This document shows, in pieces, positions 39,020-49,292 of a DNA stretch of 64,000 nucleotides. Positions within the stretch are counted from its first letter, which is position 1; every line of letters begins with the position of its first letter. The stretch covers positions 5,020,001 to 5,084,000 of the forward strand of contig NC_092573.1 in NCBI RefSeq assembly GCF_037975245.1, in the 5' to 3' direction. The DNA is from Apostichopus japonicus. Taxonomy: Eukaryota > Echinodermata > Holothuroidea > Aspidochirotida > Stichopodidae. A program made the position numbers and the translations under genes. Under the pieces are notes generated by a model. That model was not told where the DNA came from and searched no databases. It saw only the letters and a program-made list of their open reading frames with translations.

Positions 39020-40153
39020 CTATTCAGCGGAATGGTAAATAGCTTCAACTATTGTTTTCTCGTGCATGACTGTTAGTGGCTGTTTTCTCGGACACACAAC
39101 TGTCTTCAAGTTTTGCATTAGTATCTTCTGCTTGGTATAATTGGACATGTCTTTGTCTTCTTCAACCTCGGTATATTCATCGAGCGTATCCAAAGCTTCC
39201 TTGTTTAGTTTAAGTGAAACTGTAGTGAATTTACCCCCTAAGTCAAGATTTGAGTTTGATGAGGTTATATCCATTGTCACTTCGTCATACTCATCTAGCG
39301 GGGTTTTGTATATGGTACTGTCGTATGTGGATGATGAGGTTATATCCATCGTCACTTCGTCATACTCATCTAGCGGGGTTTTGTATTTGGTACTGTCGTA
39401 TGTGGATGATGAGGTTATATCCATCGTCACTTCGTCATACTCATCTAGCGGGGTTTTGTATTTGGTACTGTCGTATGTGGATGATGAGGTTATATCCATC
39501 GTCACTTCGTCATACTCATCTAGTGGGTTTTGTATTTGGTACTGTCGTATGTGGATGATGAGGTTATATCCATCGTCACTTCCTCATACTCATCTAGTGG
39601 GTTTTGTATATGGTACTGTCGTATGTGGATGATGAGGTTATATCCATCGTCACTTCGTCATACTCATCTAGCGGGGTTTTGTATTTGGTACTGTCGTATG
39701 TGGATGATGAGGTTATATCCATTGTCACTTCGTCATACTCATCTAGCGGGGTTTTGTATTTGGTACTGTCGTATGTGGATGATGAGGTTATATCCATCTT
39801 CACTTCGTCATACTCATCTAGCGGGGTTTTGTATATGGTACTGTCGTATGTGGATGATGAGGTTATATCCATCTTCACTTCGTCATACTCACCTAGCGGG
39901 GTTTTGTATATGGTACTGTCGTATGTGGATGAATGTTCATTTGTCGAAGTCTTTCTACTTAGTTTGAGCAGGTAGCATGAAACTCCAAAAATGAAAGACA
40001 ATACAAACATTGCGATAGGACAGATGACGAAAAGGAGAGTCAAATCTGTTTTGTAAACCTGCAAAGTTATTTTACAAAGGTCATCGGATGTGATGCAAAT
40101 TACGTCACAGTTTTCGTTTTTGTAACTAAAGGTGATAACCAATAAAGGTTTTA
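39020..40153 (-). pseudogene. IgR-C exon 3 with expanded tyrosine repeats and two frameshifts
   Basis: It enters in phase 1 at a tttcaacag acceptor. The helix and NCDVIC region equal those of IgR-B. The open frame runs 40142-39594 and ends YKTH-stop. A second frame, 39505-39020, carries three more complete modules and the IgR-B-like C-terminus. Frame arithmetic shows exactly two lost bases between them. Confidence 0.68.
39257..39935 (-). repeat. 75-bp coding tandem repeat (nine copies) in IgR-C tail
   Basis: The 75-bp period keeps frame and each full copy adds three tyrosines: YDST, YKTP and YDEV. Variants are Ile/Lys before YKTP, VTM/VKM after YDE, and one Gly for Asp before EYDEV. The single-copy state is in IgR-B exon 3. 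Two copies with a shared C-to-T change and 1-nt loss lie next to each other. Confidence 0.85.
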
Positions 40154-40820
40154 CTGTTGAAAAAAAGAAAAAGTTAAATAAAAGGAAAAGCAGTTTACAA
40201 TGGTCTGTATATTAATGAGGCAAATACTTCTGATGGTAGAAACTATTATCTATAAATCTTACTATCGTTTGCAGGCATATACATCGTTGTGTACATAGGC
40301 TAAATAGCTATCTGTCGACAGACTATATACATCATTCCCAAGATATCCGATAACCATAAGACAATACCATTTAAGGTACCGTAAACAAATGTTGCAATAT
40401 CAGAGCCATCCACAATTTGTGGCTCTAAGTAAGGAACTTCAATTGCACACATATCAATAGTTTAATAAAGCAACATTAAACTAGTCTTTTCAATTTTGAC
40501 TCCGTTTGGTAGATATGGTAGTATATACCTGTCAATGCAGCTTGTAATTTAATATTTTCTTAAATAAGAAGTGCCAACTTGAAATACAAAATGTTAAAGG
40601 ATAAAGCTAGGCTCATTATTGTACCGACATTTCCTGGAGCAATTACGAGTAAGTAACATTGTAAAACCAGTTTGATGGAGGGCTGGGTAAGATGGGTACT
40701 AAGATTAGTATCAGATGCCCGTTGATCAAGTTACTAGCCTTTATAACCATCACACCAATAGGAAAATATTAATTGTAAGAAAAGGAAAGGACAGAAAAGA
40801 TAAGAAAGAAAAACAAATAC

Positions 40821-40911
40821 CCATTTTGCCTGATGTAAGTTTGGTACGGTTACAGTTTTCTGTTAAGTTCGGGTGATAGTATTCCAATGTGTTAGCTTCG
40901 GTACATCTCAT
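40821..40911 (-). CDS. IgR-C exon 2
   Basis: This 91-bp exon encodes the same 30 residues as IgR-B exon 2 (synonymous GCC to GCT at Ala), with identical acceptor and donor contexts (tttacag; ATGG|gtattt). It is 2.9 kb from exon 1 because of extra intron sequence at 41014-43545. Confidence 0.68.
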
Positions 40912-41013
40912 CTGTAAATAAAGCGTCCACGTTGTAAATCTAAATCATCTTCAATTTATTTATCATTTAACTTTCTCAGCCTTGAATTTTCTTTCTCCAT
41001 GATCATGTTGCAC

Positions 41014-43545
41014 TATAAATATATAAACACACACAAGTGGAAAAGACGCTTATCAAAAGGAAGAAACAAAATGCACAAGAAAGGTTAGAAACAGTTCTAA
41101 TAGGTTAGGATATTGAAATGATATAAAACACATCAGCCAGCTGTCCATATATTATCCTACGCTGTAAAAATAATACATTACAGTTACCAACGAAAGAAGT
41201 TCATAGCCGGTTTTATTATTTTATTTTCGTCTCGTTTCCGTTTCTGTCAAGTAGTCAAGTTACTGAATGGTGCACGGTCAGCTTATAGCGCCATTTTTTG
41301 AACCCAGGTTTCTACATAACAATGACTACAAAGGACTTGCGATATCTCGCGAACATTAGCGGCAATATCATAAACCATAATTAATAAAGCTCCGTTACAT
41401 GTTAATAAACATTTATTAAGATGAAACGAAACCTCCGTTGCGGCTAAGCCTTAAATGGCGATCGAAGATCTTTTCTATTGACAGCAACAGCAAGCAGAAA
41501 ATAGTTTGAGTATGCACGTTCTGATTATAACTTATTTATGCAGGGTTCGATGAAACACTCCAAATGCTATAACAAGGCCGCTTTGCTCATTTTGCTCTAG
41601 TCTGGTCGTAAATGTTAACAAATAGAATACATGACACAAAGTGACTGTAAAACTAAAACAGAATAATAGCCACTTTCGAGAATATCTTTGCAACCTGCTT
41701 CCTTGCTATTCTGTACTACTGCAAAGCCTTCTTCTGGATCTCTTGAGGCAGAAATTAAAATAACATTTGTACCGGTTTATTATTGATGTGAAAGTCCCAA
41801 AACCATTTCAAATTACCTTTTCATTAGTCACTACGCTGCGAATGATTCTTGTCGAAACATGACTACACGACCTATACGCTTACACTATTTGTGTACAGCC
41901 TATTCCACCAATTTCAAGCTTGCCCCCTGACTGCCCCCCCCCCCCCATCCCCCATGTTACAAGTTCCAGAGGCTTTTGGCTCATAATACCCATCACGTAA
42001 CAGTGATATTTACATTACAAAGTACTTCAGAATAACTCCTCTTTCTGACTGGTTTATCTGAACTCTAAACATTACTAGGAGCACCAAAACATATCTGAAG
42101 CCGCTCGTCTCTACTATACTTTTCTCCTCATTGTCAGTACCTTCCCCACCCTACCCACCCCACCAGAAATAGCCTAGCCTCATACACCTCAGTTCACATC
42201 CCGGTGGAATTCTTCGAGATGCCTTCGAATTGTCTATCTGTGAAGAACATTCAGATTTAAATAATTACAGCGTGGGAAAGCGGCAGTATAAAATTATATT
42301 GATTGATTTGAAATATAATATCCAAATTCTTTAATACGGCCGGGGTCATGTCAGAATTGCACATTTGTGCATTATTGTGATGAACCTCCAAAGGTGTGAT
42401 TTACGGTAAGGAAACATCAAAGTATATATTTTTTTAAACGTGCAAAAAGTGCGCAATCGAACGCACGTTGCCTCTTTTGTTCGGCGAGGTTCTCGCACGG
42501 ATTAACTTACGACTAACTAACCTATGAAACGAGTTGGCTACTGCCCCCAAATGCAATAAGGAACACAAGTAGGATCATTATATCGGTATTTGCTGTACTG
42601 GAAATAATACAATTAATGTATTAAGATCAAAATCTGCTATAGTAACGACAGTTAGCCGTATATTAGAGAAAATCCCAGCAACAGAAAAACGTAGGTAATT
42701 TAACGGAATTGGATAAATGCGCTTTCTTTAGTGACAGACTTCCCTATATCTTTAAATCATTCATTTTTTTCTCGTTGACAGAAAGTGAAAAGTTCGGTTA
42801 TATTATTTGAATTGTTGTCCCAGCATTCAAGCAAACCGTCACTAGCCCTCGTTCGTCCACGTATTAGCTACATGAATACTCAGAGTTGTCTTTATTCTTA
42901 TCGACTTGAATTGTTTTTACCAAATAACTTAAAAAGCCCTCTCCCACGAATATCCGTATTGGCATGTTTTCTCTTTTACAATAACCGGCCGGCGTATGTA
43001 TATTAACAATCACTCATCAACAAGCCTATCAACTGCTGAAATATTGTAATAAAATAAAATATTGTAATTTTTCTTTTCTATGGAGATAAATTTCAGATTT
43101 ACAGGTATGTATATATTTTAAATTTTAGTCAAACGTCTTTAATAAGTTGATGAACGTCTACCAACACTTTTCAAATATTTAATAATGACTAAACAAAAGA
43201 CCAGTTGTGTTGCTCATTACAGTCGTGAAAATTAACATCCATCAACACATTCATCTTGCAAATGATGTTCAATCTTTTCATCTCTTTTCAATGTTTTTCG
43301 CAATTGATCATGTCGTAATACTAGCGTTTAAATTATAACACCTATTACCTGAACTGGATTAGAGCAAATGATGTATGAGTTCACGGTTGAAATAATCCAA
43401 CACGCTTCCTATGTAAAGGCAAATGTTAATTATGAGATTTGATGTCACTTTTTCTTATTTCTTTAAAGTTAAAAAACAACTATAATAGAAATATGCTGAT
43501 CAGTGCATGATATTTAAGCAGAAAATAAGGCTACTTAGGGATGGG
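41014..43545. other. extra intron sequence specific to IgR-C, no gene seen
   Basis: Gene B and C introns agree up to '...gatcatgttgcact' and again from 'gaggaggtcggtacggg'. These 2.5 kb are present only in C. I find no protein homology, tandem repeat or clear terminal repeat, apart from a short poly-C run near 41935. Insertion in C and deletion in B are both possible. Confidence 0.55.
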
Positions 43546-43795
43546 AGAGGAGGTCGGTACGGGAAATGATATTCTTAAAATGATATTCTTGCTTTGGTAA
43601 AATGTATTCCACACAACTAGATTGTTAATGATAGAGCTTACCCAACATAGCCCATTGTTTCCGAGTACGCAGTGTCATAAATATCTGTATCCTATATTGG
43701 TAACACGACTATTGTTAGCTGAAATATGTGAGCATCACAAACCTCAAGATAAAGGTCATAGCTAGGGTTGATTTTTCTTGAATGTTACAACTTAC

Positions 43796-44398
43796 CTGAT
43801 ATGTAGCTTGATTTGTCAATGCGCAGTGCAATTCACCAGTTAGAGGTTCTATTGTAGAGTCCCTTGTCGTAGGTCCTGTCGTCATTATAAAAGAGGTAGT
43901 CCGTGTCTCCTCTTCACCCTCATTTATCTCCTCTTTCTCGTCTTCATCCTCCAATTCAGAGTTATCTTCACTAATTGTCAAATTGAAGCAACAGATCCAT
44001 TGTATCTTCAAATCCTGCCCTTCGTATCCGCATTGATATATCATAGAATCATTTATAGTGAGATTATATACAGTTAACACTAAATCACCTTTTAGACTGC
44101 GTAACCTACGATCATATTTCATATTGTCTTTTAAGTGTTTTAAGTTTTCTTCTCTACAAGCAGTTTTGGATTTAGTTAAGTTTACCGGCAGCTTGCACTT
44201 CATTGTAGCATCTTGGCCAATCTGGTGATTCAAATCAGTAACAGTTGTATTGAAATCACATTCCGAATGGACTGATTCAAGAGATGAACAATTCACAAGT
44301 ACAAAGATGATGAAAGATAACTTGATTTGAAAACAAGCACCCCAACCGAAATCAGATGAGAAAAATTGTTCCAATTGAAATCCGCAACTAACACCCAT
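43796..44398 (-). CDS. IgR-C exon 1 (signal peptide, Ig-like domain, short stalk)
   Basis: ATG at 44398-44396 opens 201 codons ending in CAG before gtaagt (phase 0). The Ig core matches IgR-A and IgR-B. The stalk lost about 24 residues between the STIEPLT and GELHC segments, in frame, and has its own ELEDEDEKEEINEGEEE acidic run. Confidence 0.72.
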
Positions 44399-45214
44399 AA
44401 TGGAAGCATGTACGCCACAACATTAGTAAATTAGAAAAATGAAACTCTTGAGAAATTACTCAAAAGATGAAATAATATAACTACTCGACATGTTTGACGC
44501 AAGTTTACTTGTTGACTTTGTTTATCCAACTGCGAAACTTGTAGTGGCAAGGCGTTATATTGATTTTTATGGCCGGAGCGAGTTCCTTGCAATGATTAAA
44601 TAGCAAAGTGATGCTTGGAAGAAGTACGTCCTCCTGTACATAGGCATATGTCAGTACACTGTGACTTAATGCAGACTATATCATGAAGCAATGTTATTAG
44701 CACATAGTGAAGAAATATCAGTAACCGCTAGCTCATTATGAACGGAAGTCAGGAATAGCTATAGCTCAAACAAATACATGCATTTATGTGTATCCAATAA
44801 CACTTACTAGTTTCATTTTGATATTTTCAAGATGGTAGGTCGTGTGTATGCATATATCGTATGCGGGACAACCATCGGCAGAGGAACTCGATCGTTTACG
44901 TTACAATGTCGTTACAATGTTATAAGCACATAATGAAGAAGTCAGGAATAGCTATAGCTAAAACAATTAATGCATTTTTGTGTAAACAATAGCACTTACT
45001 AGTTTCATTTTGATATTTTCAAGATGGTAGGTCGTGTGTATGTATATATCGTATGCGGGACAACCATCGGCAGAGGAACTCGATCGTTTACGTTCTGCGT
45101 AAACTGCTTTGCGTGTTAACCACACAGTTGGGAACAGAGTGCCAAGGGGGAAGCACCCTACCCACACTTTTCAAAAGTCGCGATGACCCATATATGTTCC
45201 TACCTTCAAATTTG

Positions 45215-46400
45215 GCTCTCAGGGGCGAAGCCAGCCTTATTATTCAAGGTGGGCATGGTTGGAAAACTTTCCTCTAAGAGAAACAAATATATACATATAC
45301 ACTTTCATATTTTCTTCATATTGCACTAACGTACACAACAGCATTAATTTGTATGTTAAGATTTTGAATATTTTACTGACATTAGCTTTCTTAAATTAAT
45401 ACGTGAACCACCAAGGCAGTACACAAGATATAGCTCATTGAACAAGGCAATATTCCATTCCAAAAGAAATTTCTGGAGGAAATACTAATTGCTGATAAAG
45501 ACCAAGCAAGTATCAATACTATATATTATGGTTTACACGAAATACAAATTTTCAAATCAGGAATATCTCAAGAAGCCATTTTAGCAGCTTAAATACTCTC
45601 GCTAAGATATTTTAATATTATCACTTCCAATTGCTTTATCCGTCAAGTATGTGATTCTTGGGCCCGTTTGAATATCTCAGTACCTGAAAGGGGTTTGCTT
45701 GCAAGTTAAATATGTATTAAATACAATTTGCATTAGAATTGGTAAAGTATTGTTTATTTTGATGTTTTGAAAGAAAATAAGGTGTATTATATTGGGTTTT
45801 TTTTCACCGATCATGGTCACATTTTGTCATATCAATATTTTGTTATTAAGTATAAGTTTTAAAATTTATTTTCCTTTCACTATATTACTAAGTTTTCATT
45901 TCTGCAATTGCTGGGTCGTTGGGCTATCTTAGGTAAATAGCATGACTTAAATATAAATGAACGCCTACTGTTGAAATTCTCTCTACAAACCAGAGCCACA
46001 CATTTTGTATACATATCTTATATTACGAACAACGTTACTCACTTAAGGGCCATAAGTAAATGGGAGGAATGGTATCCACGGCATGAATTTAATTGGAAGT
46101 CTATTTATTATTATTTTCGTTGACTACAGTCAGTGAGCCTAAGATTTAATATTTTCAGTTCGTTTCCTGCATAGGAAATAACTGAAATGATTATCTCTTT
46201 TGTTTTAAAGTAAATGACTCATACAGACTGTTTCTTTTGTAGCTCTGAAATTGACTCTTTAGAGCACCTTTTCTATTCATTTCCAGTAGTAAGAGATCAT
46301 TTTTGAGGTTTAACCCTTGAAATGGTTGAGAATTACAAATGCTTTTAATTTGCGGTATTGTGTAATTTTCTTTCTAATCTTGTTAATACTAAAGTTTGTC
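45215..46400 (+). mobile_element. shared LINE-bearing block, copy 3 (degraded)
   Basis: Homologous to copies 1 and 2 from the gcgaagccagcctt start to the region after EHLFYSF-like codons near 46260. Similarity ends near 46400, marking the edge of the duplicated array. Confidence 0.63.
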
Positions 46401-47090
46401 TTAAGTATTCTCTTCGGTGACGTTGTTGTTCTCTCTCATTTTCCCTTGGATTCAAAGATTTCTTACGGATACTTCTAATCCACAAGTTTTATTAAAACAT
46501 TCTCATAAGTCTTCACAATCATTGATGTCAATCATTGTCCTATATAAAATCATTGTTCGCTGGCAAAAAAAAAACTATATTGACTATAATCATGTTTCAC
46601 TTTTCATCAGGGGAAGGTCAAAAAATGTCAATTAAGCAACAAGAAAAAAGAAAGAAAAAAACACTATTAGTTTCATTCTGTAATAGTTAATGAAGTGCCT
46701 AAGAAAGAAAAAACACGAGAACTCAACTTAAGTATTGTCTTATGAATTCCAAGAAAATCATATATGATTTTAATAAAGAAGAATACTTTTGGTTTCTTTT
46801 TATAATTATTTATTTACATTTAATAACAGGCACTCATCACCTGAGTAACTATAGTATTGTAAACATGTGAAGTTTCACATACACATATATGACTAGTTCC
46901 GCCTATGACATGTTTTACCTTCAATATATTATAAATATATAATATATATAATATAATATATATAATATATAAGGGCATTTTGTAACTCTTTGGAAATTTG
47001 CCATTTTACCGCAATATTCTACGGCACAAGAGTTACCTGAATAATCGGTGCTCAGAATGAAGAATAATTACACTTAGGTTGCTGTTATTT
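46401..47090. other. intergenic between IgR-C array and IgR-D
   Basis: Contains an AT-only patch (46929-46970). No gene is recognised. Confidence 0.45.
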
Positions 47091-47094
47091 TTCT

Positions 47095-47335
47095 TGAATT
47101 CTTGATATCTCTAATTCAACTTTGGATATCTCGAATTCGAATTGTTGATATTAATTAATTCAATTTGGATATCTTTAATTGTATTCCCGATATCTCTAAT
47201 TCAATGTAGGATGCCTAAATCGAATTCTTGATATCTCGAAATCAATAATCTGATATCTCAAATATGTTTTAATTATTGATATATTGAAATAAATTAGAGA
47301 TATCCGAAAATGAATTAGAGATACCTGTGATTATT
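47095..47335. repeat. GATATC/TCTAATTC short-period repeat
   Basis: About ten interspersed copies of (ga)tatctctaattc-type words, direct and inverted, spaced 20-30 bp. Confidence 0.7.
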
Positions 47336-47539
47336 GAATAAATGTCAGTGAATAAGTACAATTACAGGTTGAAAGTATTTTCATTTCACAAAACTTACTT
47401 TACTGACAATATAACTACAACTGCAAGATCCTCGAGTGGGGTAATCCCCACATGTCAACAGTTGATAGCTTATAATACAAGATGCGGAAATTGGCTGTTA
47501 GAAATATTTCTAATGCTTCGAATACTTTAAATTCTGTGC

Positions 47540-48092
47540 CCCTTTTCCAGAAACCTAAACTTACTTTCCCGACATGAGCTCTATAAATATAGGGAATCTT
47601 CTCTTTAAGTTTCATAACGGTTTACTTCCAGATATTTTTTCATTTTTTTCCAATTATAACAATAGATTTCATTCATACAACACTCGTTCTTGTAATATGT
47701 TACAAACACCTATATCCAGGACTCATATGTATCATAATCATTTTCAGGTTAGATGTGTCGCCCTCTGAAATTCTCTAAGTAGAAACATTAGGAACAGCAA
47801 ATCAATTTCATCTTATAAAAAACATCGTAAACATTACCTATTCAACGAATCATTTTCGTATAGCAATGCCTTATTATGAGCATTGTAATAATCTTAACTT
47901 GAAGGGTTTTGTAGTTTTATGTGTTTTCTTGATGTTTTCTTTTCTCTATAACATTTGATGTTCTCGTTTTACTTTGTTAGGGATAAGACTCGAAAAGTTA
48001 TCTTAGTTCTGGTCCCGCTGTCTCATTGCTATAACTATGTATAAACAAATGTATATCATTGTGAATTAACGGCAGAAATAAACGAAACGAAA
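47540..48092 (+). mobile_element. LINE 3' end fragment (second family)
   Basis: Translation gives LFKFHNGLLPD, YNTRSCNMLQTPISRTHMYH, FQVRCVAL and, past a stop, NSLSRNIRNSKSISSYKKH, the typical C-terminus of CR1/L2/RTE-like ORFs. It is followed by a UTR-like tail ending aataaacgaaacgaaa near 48090. Dead. Confidence 0.65.
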
Positions 48093-48725
48093 ACATTATT
48101 TTAATGAAAAATATAAATAGCAGCAATGATCAGTGAAAATATTACACCGACAGTGTAGTAGTGTGGTACAACTCCGTCACCATATATTAGTATTGTAAAT
48201 CTACTGGTAATCTTAAATTTTGGCTTGGACATTTCATGGTTACCTTTTTTCGCTCTGACGAAATAAGAGCTGACGTTTGTCAACTTTTGAACTTGTTCGA
48301 CCTTTGTACATTAGTTTCATGTTCACTTAGAAGGTAAACTTTTCTTTAATGTAGTTAAGATGGAAAATCAAGGTTTGATGAATGAGTAACTCGGTGGAGA
48401 ACAGTAATACTTAGTATTGAAACCTAGTGAGGACACAATTATTACGAATCATTGGGTTGAGAAATTTACTTCAGCATTGAAACAAAACCACTTATTCTAG
48501 GCAACACGCATACTCTGACCTATTTCGAGCTTTTGTTAATTGAACAAAGCAACAAGGAAAAGTGAAAGTCCCGGTTTTACCGGATTTAAAAGCCTATACA
48601 TGCAATTCTATATCGTGTCATTAAGTGTCATTAAAATGTCACAAGCATTTGCTTCTTGTCTTTACAAAAAATACAGTTTGTGTCATTTATTCAGTGTGCT
48701 TCTATATGGGCAACAGTTTGCGACA

Positions 48726-49292
48726 ATGGGACTGTCTACAGTACGGTCAATTTATATGGTTCAGACCAGAATGTCATTCCTTCTCTTTGGATTAGCAATA
48801 TGGTCAGGAGTTTCTTCCGCAAATGTATGCACTGCAGGGATTAACGAAACTGCTCCTATAGTCGAGCATGTTGAATATCAAATTGGTGATATTGCAAACC
48901 TCCGATGCGATGTGCCAGAAAATTTGCAAAAAAGCCAGATTAAATGTAAGTCAGACCATAATCCAAACATTGATAATTTTGGTGACAAATACGTTAGACA
49001 ACTCCGCAGTAAAAAAGGAATTTTTGTTTTAACCGTAAATAATCTCACCACTGACGATTTTACGACGTATGAATGTGGGTACTCTGTTAATAATAGTTAT
49101 GAACAAGTGTGCTGTTTCAACTTGCAACTCGTCGAACTGATGAATGGATCGGATGTTAGCGAGACGATAGAGTCGTCTTTCACCTCGACGGACGAGACGG
49201 AAACCTTTCTTGATGAAGATTACATTACCAAAGAATCAAATAGTGACAAGCAAATATTTTGGTGCGCGCTGAAGAAGAGGAGTACATTTCAG
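48726..49292 (+). CDS. IgR-D exon 1 (signal peptide, Ig-like domain, stalk)
   Basis: The open frame extends upstream of 48726 only through non-ATG and less signal-like sequence, so 48726 or 48771 is the likely start. The exon ends TTTCAG|gtgagt in phase 0. WCALKKRSTFQ at its end matches the CAL(T/K)NQATYQ exon end of the other three genes. Confidence 0.72.

Larger units (their letters stand above)
32925..43693. repeat. segmental duplication unit 2 (IgR-B exon 1 to IgR-C intron 1)
   Basis: It follows the order of unit 1: Ig exon, upstream flank (33878-35170), LINE block (35.2-36.7 kb), pyrimidine tract (36.85-38.13 kb), downstream region and exons 3 and 2. Differences are the absence of the Penelope/TA insertion, a longer pyrimidine tract, the expanded 75-bp repeat and about 2.5 kb of extra intron (41014-43545). 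Confidence 0.75.
39020..44398 (-). pseudogene. IgR-C: paralogue of IgR-B with nine-copy tyrosine repeat tail, frame broken twice (truncated gene or assembly error)
   Basis: The spliced model joins 44398-43796, 40911-40821 and 40153-39020. Exons 1 and 2 are intact; intron 1 is 2.9 kb against 0.7 kb in IgR-B. Exon 3 carries nine 75-bp (25-residue) copies of the module holding YDST, YKTP and YDEV. Two adjacent copies (about 39525 and 39600) each lack one G of a G4 run on the plus strand, and both carry the same neighbouring C-to-T change. As written the frame stops at 39594, giving about 417 aa with four complete modules. The remaining modules and the conserved C-terminal region (YTEV, YTKQ, YHSA) continue in another frame from about 39505 to 39020. 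It could be a functional short form, a decaying gene or a consensus error in a near-identical repeat. Confidence 0.65.
43694..46400. repeat. segmental duplication unit 3 (partial)
   Basis: It contains IgR-C exon 1, a shortened upstream flank with a small internal duplication (44.82-45.07 kb) and the LINE block to about 46400. Similarity then stops, so there is no fourth minus-strand tail in this window. Confidence 0.7.

Noticed and set aside
39141-39975. Plus-strand repetitive frames opposite the IgR-C tail
   Set aside because: Antisense shadows of the 75-bp repeat, which is coding on the minus strand by homology with IgR-B.
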